From contig CAMJRV010000190.1 in assembly GCA_946408315.1 (NCBI GenBank), forward strand, positions 1 through 5,555: a stretch of DNA of 5,555 nucleotides. Direction: 5' to 3'. The stretch is from an uncultured Bacillota bacterium (GTDB taxonomy: Bacteria > Bacillota > Clostridia > Peptostreptococcales > Anaerovoracaceae). Below, one piece after another: positions 1 through 4,897 of this stretch (positions are counted from its first letter, which is position 1; each line of letters begins with the position of its first letter). The notes beneath the pieces were generated by a model. That model searched no databases. It was given only the letters and a program-made list of their open reading frames with translations, and had not been told where the DNA came from. The translations under genes were made by a program, and so were the position numbers.

Positions 1-199
1 TTTTTCATTCCTCCGTTAAAAAATCCTTCTTAATATAGATTGTACCTTCTTTTTTCAGCATATCAACATCCAATCCTTGACTTTATAACCAACCAAGTTT
101 ATGAAATTGATTGGAAACCGGACAAAAGTAAAAAATTGCCGATCCCCAGTCAAATCAACCTTAAGTTATTGTCTTTTATGTGAGCGGCAGCAAAAAAGC
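1..199. other. AT-rich intergenic region downstream of the MFS gene
   Basis: No complete gene is supported here. On the minus strand two adjoining frames are open: one from about 165 to its stop at 55-57, the other from about 82 to its stop at 5-7. They would join into a frame of roughly 50 codons if one A were added to the A-run at 82-84. This may be chance in AT-rich DNA, a decayed gene end, or a homopolymer error. A leftward promoter (39-66) and a GGAGG (10-14) show that part of the region is the upstream leader of a gene beyond the left edge. I see no convincing intrinsic terminator for the MFS gene: the TGAGC/GCTCA stem at 181-202 lacks a T-tract on the minus strand. Confidence 0.5.
39..66 (-). 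promoter_or_regulatory. Sigma-A-like promoter pointing out of the left edge
   Basis: On the minus strand, a -35 TTGATA (61-66) and a -10 TACAAT (39-44) are separated by 16 nt. A GGAGG at 10-14 follows on the same strand. The ATG at 6-8 is only 1 nt from that GGAGG, too close for normal initiation, so the true start codon is probably just outside the window. The downstream gene cannot be seen. Confidence 0.45.
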
Positions 200-1432
200 T
201 CATAGGACATGCGTCCCCTTATACAAAACCGGAATTGCCGACGCAATCAGGATCATCCCCATAAACGCGGGAGCAGCATGGCCCAGGGAAACATAAATCT
301 GTCCCCCGACGACAGGCCCGATGATTCTTGCCAGGGCCTGAATCGATTGGCTGCCTCCCTGAATTCTCCCCTGTTCACTGGAATCGGCAGACTTGGAGAC
401 CATCCCGTTGAAGGAAGGCCCGAAGATCGAATCCCCAAAACCAAATAGGAACATTCCGGCAATAAGAAGAGGATAGAACGAGGACAACGCCGACGCTGCA
501 ATAAGACCGTAGCCGATAATCTCCGAAATCATTCCAAGAATTGCAATCTGCGCATCACTGAGCCTTACCAGAAGCTTTGGCATGATGAAAGCTTGGGAGA
601 TGATGTCCTGAACGCCCATAATAGAAAACATAAGTCCGATCAGGACAGGCTGCCAATGGAACGTATCGATTGTAAACTGTGAAAAAACCGCCTGCAAAGA
701 CCCATTGGGCAGCCACAGCAGGAATGCTGCAACAAGCAGCCTTTTTAAGTTTTTTATGGACAGCACATTTGCAAGCTGGGTGAATGGATTCAGTCTTACA
801 AACGTAATCTTCTCCAGCCTGCTACCCTTGGCAAGGCTCTCAGGCATATACAGGATTCCATAAATAACATTTAATAAAGTTATGATTGCTCCGAAATACA
901 TGGGCGCGGAATAGCCGAACTTTGCAAGCAGTCCGCCTAACGTAGGTCCGATGACGGAGCCTGCGCCTGCAACCGCGCTCACCCAGCCAAAATATTTGGT
1001 GCGCTGTTCTCTGGGAGTGATGTCCGCGAAATATGCGAAGATGGTGCTTATGCTCCCACCGGTAATCCCTTCTATTATGCGCCCTGCAAACAGTACCCAC
1101 AGAGCCCCTCCTATTCCAAAGATCAAGTAGCCGATCGAGGAACCAAAAAGACAAATCAAGAGCAACGGACGGCGTCCATATTTGTCGCTCAGAGCTCCAA
1201 GGCCGGGTGCTGCAAAAAATACGCAGACGGCATAGACAGAGGTCAGCAGCGTAACAAAGATAGCCTGATCTCTCGGGTTGCTTGTATAGGGCTGCACTAA
1301 GTATGGAACGACCGGCGCTATGATACTGAAGCCTATTCCGCAAAGAAATACAGACATAAGACCGAAACGCAAAGCCCTTTTATCTACGGCTTGCGCTGTG
1401 TTCTGCTCCTTGTGTGATCTAAGTTTAAGCAT
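200..1432 (-). CDS. MFS drug-efflux-type transporter (DHA1/TetA-like, 12 TM)
   Basis: A 410-residue inner-membrane protein of the major facilitator superfamily, probably a proton antiporter expelling a drug or other small hydrophobic compound. The length fits the DHA1 12-TM family. After a short charged N-terminus the first membrane helix covers about residues 22-45 and ends in PVVPYL, as in TetA-type proteins. Motif A (GALSDKYGRR, residues 79-88) lies in the loop after TM2. The motif B arginine is R118 in FAGRIIEG. The antiporter motif C is visible as GAGSVIGPTLGG (156-167), and an IGPVVGG echo occurs in the second half (371-377). A basic central loop (about 200-232) separates the two six-helix halves. 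The start is supported by AGGAG at 1439-1443, 6 nt upstream. The gene follows a marR gene but has its own promoter with overlapping inverted repeats, so MarR repression is likely. The substrate cannot be told from sequence. Confidence 0.92.
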   Translation of the reverse strand: MLKLRSHKEQNTAQAVDKRALRFGLMSVFLCGIGFSIIAPVVPYLVQPYTSNPRDQAIFVTLLTSVYAVCVFFAAPGLGALSDKYGRRPLLLICLFGSSIGYLIFGIGGALWVLFAGRIIEGITGGSISTIFAYFADITPREQRTKYFGWVSAVAGAGSVIGPTLGGLLAKFGYSAPMYFGAIITLLNVIYGILYMPESLAKGSRLEKITFVRLNPFTQLANVLSIKNLKRLLVAAFLLWLPNGSLQAVFSQFTIDTFHWQPVLIGLMFSIMGVQDIISQAFIMPKLLVRLSDAQIAILGMISEIIGYGLIAASALSSFYPLLIAGMFLFGFGDSIFGPSFNGMVSKSADSSEQGRIQGGSQSIQALARIIGPVVGGQIYVSLGHAAPAFMGMILIASAIPVLYKGTHVL

Positions 1433-1474
1433 GTAATTCTCCTCTCAAAAGTCGTGATTCAGAAGTTGTAATTT

Positions 1475-1490
1475 TGTTTCCAAGGAAACA
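1475..1490. promoter_or_regulatory. Probable MarR operator 2 (over the transcription start)
   Basis: TGTTTCC (1475-1481) and GGAAACA (1484-1490) form perfect 7-bp arms around AA. The site shares TTTTGTTTCC (1472-1481) with operator 1 and sits just downstream of the MFS -10 box, at the expected transcription start. Binding here would block initiation or early elongation. Confidence 0.6.
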
Positions 1491-1498
1491 CATTTATC

Positions 1499-1527
1499 AT
1501 CCTACCACCATTTTGTTTCCTTGTCAA
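1499..1527 (-). promoter_or_regulatory. Promoter of the MFS gene
   Basis: On the minus strand a perfect -35 TTGACA (1522-1527) is followed after exactly 17 nt by -10 TAGGAT (1499-1504; 4 of 6 consensus bases). Transcription would start near 1492, leaving a leader of about 60 nt before the ATG at 1432. Inverted repeats cover the -35/spacer and the start region, so this promoter is built to be repressed. Confidence 0.75.
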
Positions 1528-1537
1528 CAAAATGGTG
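1506..1537. promoter_or_regulatory. Probable MarR operator 1 (over -35 and spacer)
   Basis: A perfect 12-bp inverted repeat, CACCATTTTGTT (1506-1517) and AACAAAATGGTG (1526-1537), with an 8-nt centre. It covers the -35 and most of the spacer of the MFS promoter. It contains TTTTGTTTCC (1511-1520), repeated in operator 2, 39 bp away. MarR dimers typically bind dyads of this size. That the neighbouring MarR is the binder is inferred from position. Confidence 0.65.
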
Positions 1538-1581
1538 TGGTGAAAATTGTATGACGCTCAATAAAAAAGCACATGGCATAC

Positions 1582-1621
1582 AATAAAAAGGCAGCCCATT
1601 CTCAATAGAATTGGACTGCCT
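1582..1621 (-). terminator. Intrinsic terminator of the marR transcript
   Basis: On the minus strand a long hairpin (1589-1621; outer stem AGGCAG/CTGCCT, one mismatch, then further pairs and a bulge around a loop of about 4 nt) runs directly into a T-rich tail TTTTTATTG (1581-1589). It lies about 65 nt after the marR stop and upstream of the MFS promoter, so it separates the two minus-strand genes into different transcripts. Confidence 0.8.
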
Positions 1622-1686
1622 GTCGTTTCTTTTGTTGATTTGCCTGTGATCTTTTTTCCCGATTAATTTGTTCTGTTGTGGGGCTA

Positions 1687-2175
1687 CTATAGCTTATCGC
1701 AGCCTCCCGGTTTAATATCGACTCCCAGCTTTTTGATTTCTGCATCTAAATGCTGATTATACCGTTCCAGAAAGCTCAGGATACCGTCAAACTGCTCCTC
1801 AGTTACTTGCTCAAATACGGCTTGGTCCCGTTCTTGAAGCTCTTTGTGCAGTTTCTCATGGAGTCTGCCGACTGCTTTCCCTTGCTCCGTAAGCTTAAAA
1901 TAGATTTCTTTCTTATTGTCCGGCTTCTGATAGCTTTCAACAAGACCTTTTTCCATGAGCTTCTTCGTTATTTTACTAATGGCGCTTCTCGTCACATAAA
2001 AGGTCTCTGCAAGCTTTGTCACGTTGGCGTCTGCATTTTTTTCAATATATTCGATGCAATGCAGTTCAGAGGGCTTGTACCCCTTAAAGCTGCCTTTCAT
2101 CTTGATCTCATCGAGCCAGATTTTCTTGTTAAATAGGTTCCAAAAACCCGCTACGACCTGTTCTTCTCTGTTCAT
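1687..2175 (-). CDS. MarR-family transcriptional regulator
   Basis: A 162-residue winged helix-turn-helix DNA-binding protein, expected to act as a dimer in the cytoplasm. Residues about 34-47 form the helix before the DNA-binding unit, residues 52-75 the helix-turn-helix with recognition helix around TRSAISKITKKL (62-73), and residues 80-95 the wing, ending in the usual KLTEQG signature (94-99). The C-terminal helices from about 100 to 150 make the dimer interface. The length is normal for the family. The start is supported by GGGAGG at 2183-2188, 7 nt upstream. It has its own promoter and terminator and lies directly upstream of the MFS gene, whose promoter carries two dyads, so repression of that transporter with release by a ligand is the likely role. 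The same dyad is not seen at its own promoter, so autoregulation is not supported. The ligand is unknown. Confidence 0.92.
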   Translation of the reverse strand: MNREEQVVAGFWNLFNKKIWLDEIKMKGSFKGYKPSELHCIEYIEKNADANVTKLAETFYVTRSAISKITKKLMEKGLVESYQKPDNKKEIYFKLTEQGKAVGRLHEKLHKELQERDQAVFEQVTEEQFDGILSFLERYNQHLDAEIKKLGVDIKPGGCDKL

Positions 2176-2206
2176 GGCCTGTCCTCCCGACGGTGGTGCT
2201 GATAAT

Positions 2207-2235
2207 ATTATATTAAACTTTTATTTCTGCTTCAA
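2207..2235 (-). promoter_or_regulatory. Promoter of the 1687-2175 marR gene
   Basis: On the minus strand a -35 TTGAAG (2230-2235) and a perfect -10 TATAAT (2207-2212) are spaced by 17 nt. The predicted start near 2200 gives a leader of about 25 nt. A 12-bp perfect AT palindrome (2243-2254) lies just upstream of the -35. Confidence 0.75.
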
Positions 2236-2281
2236 CAATACTAAATAATTATTTTGGAAATTGGCAGAGTGCCGCGACAGG

Positions 2282-2310
2282 TTGTACGCCCTGAATTGTA
2301 AGAGTATAAT
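2282..2310 (+). promoter_or_regulatory. Promoter of the DUF3795-type gene
   Basis: A -35 TTGTAC (2282-2287) and a perfect -10 TATAAT (2305-2310) are separated by 17 nt. Transcription would begin near 2317, leaving about 65 nt of leader. It is divergent from the marR promoter with about 115 bp between the two predicted starts, so the promoters do not overlap. Confidence 0.75.
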
Positions 2311-2381
2311 AGTTTAATAGAATAAATGATTTCTTGCTAGAACCAACTGTATTCCCAATTGATAACAAACAGGAGGATGAA

Positions 2382-2777
2382 ATGAAAGCCGAACTGATCG
2401 CGCCGTGCGGCATGAATTGTCGTTTGTGTTATGGATATATCCGTCCTCGCAATCAATGCCTGGGTTGCCGTGCGCCGGAAGACAGCAAACCGCAATCCTG
2501 TTCAAACTGTAAAATTGTGATGTGCGAAAAGCGAGCGGAAAATGGATGGCAAACTTGCGCTCCCTGCGACACACCGTGCCGCCGTTTAAAGGATTTAGAC
2601 AAACGGTATCAGGCAAAATATCATATGAGCATGATAGAAAATCTCGCTGTTATCCGCGATCATGGCATGCAATTCTTTTTACAGCAGCAAGAAGAAAAGT
2701 ATCGCTGTCCAGCTTGCGGCGCCATTGTTTGCGTACATAGGGATGAATGCCCCTCGTGTAAAGCAGCGGTATGGTAA
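2382..2777 (+). CDS. Cysteine-rich DUF3795-type protein
   Basis: A 131-residue protein of unknown function with 16 cysteines. The N-terminal part matches the DUF3795 pattern: an APCGMNCRLC opening (residues 7-16), then C26-X2-C29, C40-X2-C43, C48 and the cluster C59, C62, C66. The C-terminus adds a separate zinc-ribbon or rubredoxin-like unit with C109-X2-C112 (CPACG), C117 and C123-X2-C126. A metal (zinc) or iron-sulfur binding role is likely but no reaction can be assigned. There is no signal peptide or membrane segment, so it should be cytoplasmic. The ATG at 2382 is preferred over an in-frame TTG at 2334, because AGGAGG lies 5 nt upstream of the ATG and the family's conserved part begins right after it. 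It has its own promoter and is divergent from marR, so a functional tie to the neighbours is not shown. I see no good terminator after it. Confidence 0.85.
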   Translation: MKAELIAPCGMNCRLCYGYIRPRNQCLGCRAPEDSKPQSCSNCKIVMCEKRAENGWQTCAPCDTPCRRLKDLDKRYQAKYHMSMIENLAVIRDHGMQFFLQQQEEKYRCPACGAIVCVHRDECPSCKAAVW

Positions 2778-2878
2778 AGAATCACCAGCATCCCATAGCT
2801 TTTTGATCCAGACTTGAAATAACCACCATTCCGGCCTTTCTTGCGATCTCCGATATGTTTGTATTTTTATATCTATAT

Positions 2879-2908
2879 TTTACAGGTACCCGTTAAAAAA
2901 TTTTTATA
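2879..2908 (+). promoter_or_regulatory. Candidate promoter of the TerC fusion gene
   Basis: A -35-like TTTACA (2879-2884) is followed after 17-18 nt by weak -10 hexamers, TTTTAT or TTTATA (2902-2908). The match is modest, and other AT-rich hexamers nearby could serve. If correct, the spacer is occupied by the GGTACC element at 2885-2903. Confidence 0.35.
2885..2903 (+). promoter_or_regulatory. Operator-like GGTACC element, near-copy of the 4795-4882 sites
   Basis: The sequence GGTACC-C-GTTAAAAAATTT matches the GGTACCGTTAGAAAATTT of the 4798 and 4865 sites at 17 of 18 positions, once one extra C after GGTACC is allowed. The extra base would shift the two halves against each other, so binding by the same regulator is uncertain. 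It lies about 66 nt before the start codon at 2969. Confidence 0.35.
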
Positions 2909-2968
2909 TACGCTATTAAACCGAAGAATCTCCTCATATACTTGTATAAACGATTAGGCAGGTGAAAA

Positions 2969-4369
2969 ATGTCGATATTGATACAAGTTGTTTTGACTAA
3001 TTTACTTCTTTCCTGCGATAATGTTGTGATTATCGCTAATGTCACAAAAGATCTGAAACAAAAACAAGCAAAGGCTTTACGCTTTTGGGGGATTTGTTTG
3101 GCGCCGCTTCTTGTACTATTGTTCATTTGGCTGACAAGTTTTTTATTAACGATATCATGGATACACGTCAATATACTTGGCGGAGTTTTACTGCTCTATG
3201 TAAACTATAATATGCTGCATCATGACGGTAATAAAAATATAAATAGCGAAAGCAATGGAGGAATAACATTACCAATCCTGTCTATTATCGCGGCTGACCT
3301 TACTTTAAGTTTAGAAAACAGCATATCTATTTTATCTATTGTTTCAAAGAGTGGTGCAATGATCGGGGGAAAGGAAATCGGACAGATCATTATTGCCCTT
3401 TTAGCAGGCATACCCATTCTATTATTCCTGGGCCAGACCATTTCAAAATTGCTGGATAGGTATTCCTTCATTACAACCTTGTGTGCTGGATACTTGACTT
3501 TTATGGCTATGCAGATGATCTTTGCCGATGAATCCATTTGCGAATTCCTTCATGCCATACGTTTTACTTTGACTACATTTACCTCCATCCTGATCGGCAT
3601 ATTAGTCGCCGCTTCGAGCATATTCATAAGTTCTCAAAGGCAATTCGGCACGAGGAAGCGGAGAAAAGGGATGATTGCTCTTGGGGCTGCAACAATAGCA
3701 TACTCGCTATTTACTATCATTAGAATAACTTACTTGAATACTAACCCTATTATTGACGGAGTGAAATTTCACGCAGAACAAGTGCTCGGATTCACTCCCT
3801 CTGGAGCAAATGCAATATATGCACTTTCTATTCCGCCGCACTTGTTCCCGATTTTCATGATTTTTCTATCTGGTATGATTTATGAAACCCCTGCTTCAAA
3901 GAAAATGTCTTTTCACTTATTTATACACAAGTACAGACAGTCTCTTTTCTGTATGCTGCTGCTTATAATTTCTTATACGGCAATCTGTATGATTGGTATG
4001 ACGAATAATATAGGATTTGGCGTTTTGAATCCGTGGAGCTTGGTCAGCTTTCTGTCGCAGATCTTTATAATGGCTATCTACCTTGCAATTTTCTTTTTCA
4101 TTCGTTCACTGAGCAGAATAAAGGCTGTAGGCACATTTGGCTGCTTAATGTTTATTCTATTGGAAAATTTGTTGTTTGAAATTTTTTGGCATGTAACCCC
4201 ACTACACTTTTTTATAATTTTGCTGCCTGACTATTATGCCCATATATTACAGCTCCAGCTTGAAAATTCCATAATCCCCTTTCAATTATTGCTGGTTGGT
4301 ATTGCAACAATCGTTGGAACCCTTTGGGCGGGAGGAATCTTGTCTGGCAAAGTGAAAAATATCAAGTAG
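2969..4369 (+). CDS. TerC-family membrane protein fused to an ABC-2 permease-like domain
   Basis: A 466-residue polytopic membrane protein with two parts. Residues 1-222 resemble the TerC/YkoY/YjbE family of divalent-cation (often Mn) exporters: helices at about 3-24, 38-62, 66-82, 101-125, 139-157, 165-185 and 202-222. The two acidic family motifs are LLLSCDN (residues 12-18, D17-N18) and AADLTLSLEN (108-117, D110, E116-N117). Residues 223-235 are a basic linker (RKRRK). Residues 236-466 add about six more helices arranged like an ABC-2 permease: a helix (236-256), an outside loop, a helix ending FLSGMIYE (299-306), a cytoplasmic basic stretch, four further hydrophobic segments and a basic KVKNIK tail. 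Known TerC proteins are usually 200-330 residues, so this is about double. No ATPase gene is visible nearby. The start fits the family N-terminus; its AGGCAGGTG ribosome site (2956-2964) is only moderate. The gene is visibly more AT-rich than its neighbours. The TerC half is well supported; the C-terminal assignment is tentative. Confidence 0.75.
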   Translation: MSILIQVVLTNLLLSCDNVVIIANVTKDLKQKQAKALRFWGICLAPLLVLLFIWLTSFLLTISWIHVNILGGVLLLYVNYNMLHHDGNKNINSESNGGITLPILSIIAADLTLSLENSISILSIVSKSGAMIGGKEIGQIIIALLAGIPILLFLGQTISKLLDRYSFITTLCAGYLTFMAMQMIFADESICEFLHAIRFTLTTFTSILIGILVAASSIFISSQRQFGTRKRRKGMIALGAATIAYSLFTIIRITYLNTNPIIDGVKFHAEQVLGFTPSGANAIYALSIPPHLFPIFMIFLSGMIYETPASKKMSFHLFIHKYRQSLFCMLLLIISYTAICMIGMTNNIGFGVLNPWSLVSFLSQIFIMAIYLAIFFFIRSLSRIKAVGTFGCLMFILLENLLFEIFWHVTPLHFFIILLPDYYAHILQLQLENSIIPFQLLLVGIATIVGTLWAGGILSGKVKNIK

Positions 4370-4387
4370 CTTAACAGCTTTTAAGCT
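4368..4387. terminator. Weak stem-loop between convergent genes
   Basis: AGCTTAA (4368-4374) and TTAAGCT (4381-4387) can pair around a 6-nt loop at the meeting point of the two convergent genes, whose stop codons are 1 nt apart. Neither side has an adjoining T-tract, so it is at best a weak or Rho-assisted end. Transcripts from either side probably run into the opposite gene. Confidence 0.25.
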
Positions 4388-4727
4388 GTACCGATACCCC
4401 ATTAGGATCATAGACATAAAAATAGCGGCTGTTAGCATCGGGCGTGCGAATATCGGAAGCATTAAGTCCTTGTGATAATGCAAGGCTGTGCATCTCCTCC
4501 AGCTTGTCGGTCAAAAAGCAGATAAAAAATCCTTTCCCCTCAAATGTCTGCATTTGCGGTGCATACACAAGCTCAATTTCTGTTTCTCCGGCCTTATTGG
4601 CGAGAAATGCAAGCTCCGCCGGTCCGTCTTGGAAACGGCGAACGACCGTCAGCTCTGCAAAGGTTTCATAGAATGCAATCGATTTTTCAAGATCGTGAAC
4701 AATAACTGTGAATTGCTTAAAAAACAT
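4371..4727 (-). CDS. VOC/glyoxalase-fold protein
   Basis: A 118-residue single-domain vicinal-oxygen-chelate protein, cytoplasmic and expected to dimerise. The family signature is clear at the start (HDLEKSIAFYE, residues 11-21) and the end (YDPNGVSVQL, residues 106-115). The usual metal ligands are largely absent. The first-strand histidine is missing from FKQFTVIV. The acidic residue in IELVY is kept (E52). The position after GFF (66-68), usually histidine, is hydrophobic. The final glutamate of the DPxGxxxEL motif is Q114. It is therefore more likely a ligand-binding or sequestering protein, like some antibiotic-binding VOC proteins, than a glyoxalase. The start is supported by AAAGGAG at 4734-4740, 6 nt upstream. 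It is divergent from the His-rich MarR gene, and an operator abuts its -35, so co-regulation is likely. The ligand is unknown. Confidence 0.88.
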   Translation of the reverse strand: MFFKQFTVIVHDLEKSIAFYETFAELTVVRRFQDGPAELAFLANKAGETEIELVYAPQMQTFEGKGFFICFLTDKLEEMHSLALSQGLNASDIRTPDANSRYFYVYDPNGVSVQLKSC

Positions 4728-4765
4728 AATAATCTCCTTTTGTTTGAAATACTGCTATCAAATTT

Positions 4766-4794
4766 ATTATACCTCTCACAAACGGCAAAAACAA
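4766..4794 (-). promoter_or_regulatory. Promoter of the VOC gene
   Basis: On the minus strand, -35 TTGTTT (4789-4794) and a perfect -10 TATAAT (4766-4771) are spaced by 17 nt. Operator site 1 begins at the very next base (4795). The leader would be about 30 nt. Confidence 0.75.
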
Positions 4795-4815
4795 GACGGT
4801 ACCGTTAGAAAATTT
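4795..4815 (+). promoter_or_regulatory. Operator site 1 of the second MarR module
   Basis: A 21-bp element centred on the perfect palindrome ACGGTACCGT (4796-4805) and continuing GTTAGAAAATTT. It is repeated exactly at 4862-4882. It lies immediately upstream of the VOC -35 and upstream of the marR -35 on the other side, so it could serve both divergent promoters. Confidence 0.7.
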
Positions 4816-4825
4816 CAAAACGCCA

Positions 4826-4854
4826 TTGACTTTTCTAATGGTACCCTTTACAAT
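4826..4854 (+). promoter_or_regulatory. Promoter of the His-rich marR gene
   Basis: A -35 TTGACT (4826-4831) and a -10 TACAAT (4849-4854) are separated by 17 nt. Transcription should begin near 4861, giving a leader of about 37 nt. The inverted operator (4831-4845) fills the spacer, and another copy starts at the predicted transcription start. Confidence 0.8.
4831..4845 (-). promoter_or_regulatory. Operator site 2, inverted copy
   Basis: Read on the minus strand this is GGTACCATTAGAAAA, differing by one base from GGTACCGTTAGAAAA in sites 1 and 3. It lies between the -35 and -10 of the marR promoter, where bound protein would exclude RNA polymerase. Its GGTACC centre is 42 bp (four helical turns) from that of site 1. 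Confidence 0.65.
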
Positions 4855-4861
4855 AATATTT

Positions 4862-4882
4862 GACGGTACCGTTAGAAAATTT
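4862..4882 (+). promoter_or_regulatory. Operator site 3, exact copy of site 1
   Basis: An exact 21-bp repeat of 4795-4815 at a period of 67 bp. It starts about at the predicted transcription start and ends 2 bp before the GGAGGG ribosome binding site (4885-4890), so it is placed to repress the marR gene. Confidence 0.7.
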
Positions 4883-4897
4883 ACGGAGGGTTCTGTA

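Larger units (their letters stand above)
2778..2968 (+). other. AT-rich leader region before the TerC fusion gene
   Basis: This 191-nt gap holds no gene. It has no convincing intrinsic terminator for the upstream gene. I looked for a yybP-ykoY manganese riboswitch, common upstream of TerC-family genes, and found no recognisable core. A weak promoter candidate and a GGTACC operator-like element lie in its second half. Confidence 0.5.

Noticed and set aside
181..202. Stem-loop as terminator of the MFS gene
   Set aside because: The TGAGC/GCTCA stem is only 5 bp with a 12-nt loop, overlaps the stop codon and has no T-tract after it on the minus strand.
840..1343. A 167-codon minus-strand frame inside the MFS gene
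   Set aside because: It overlaps the well-supported transporter in another frame, is rich in Arg, Cys and His as shadow frames often are, and has no ribosome site or motif.
1750..2136. Plus-strand open frame opposite the marR gene
   Set aside because: It is the antisense shadow of the MarR coding region, with no promoter, ribosome site or recognisable domain.
2263..2273. GGCA-gag-TGCC inverted repeat before the DUF3795 promoter
   Set aside because: Arms of 4 bp are too short to support an operator without conservation data.
2334..2381. Upstream TTG start for the cysteine-rich protein
   Set aside because: The TTG has no ribosome site, while the ATG at 2382 has AGGAGG 5 nt upstream and matches the usual family start.
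2778..2968. yybP-ykoY manganese riboswitch upstream of the TerC-like gene
   Set aside because: I looked for one because TerC-family genes often have it, but saw no recognisable conserved core or stable stems; a covariance-model search would settle it.
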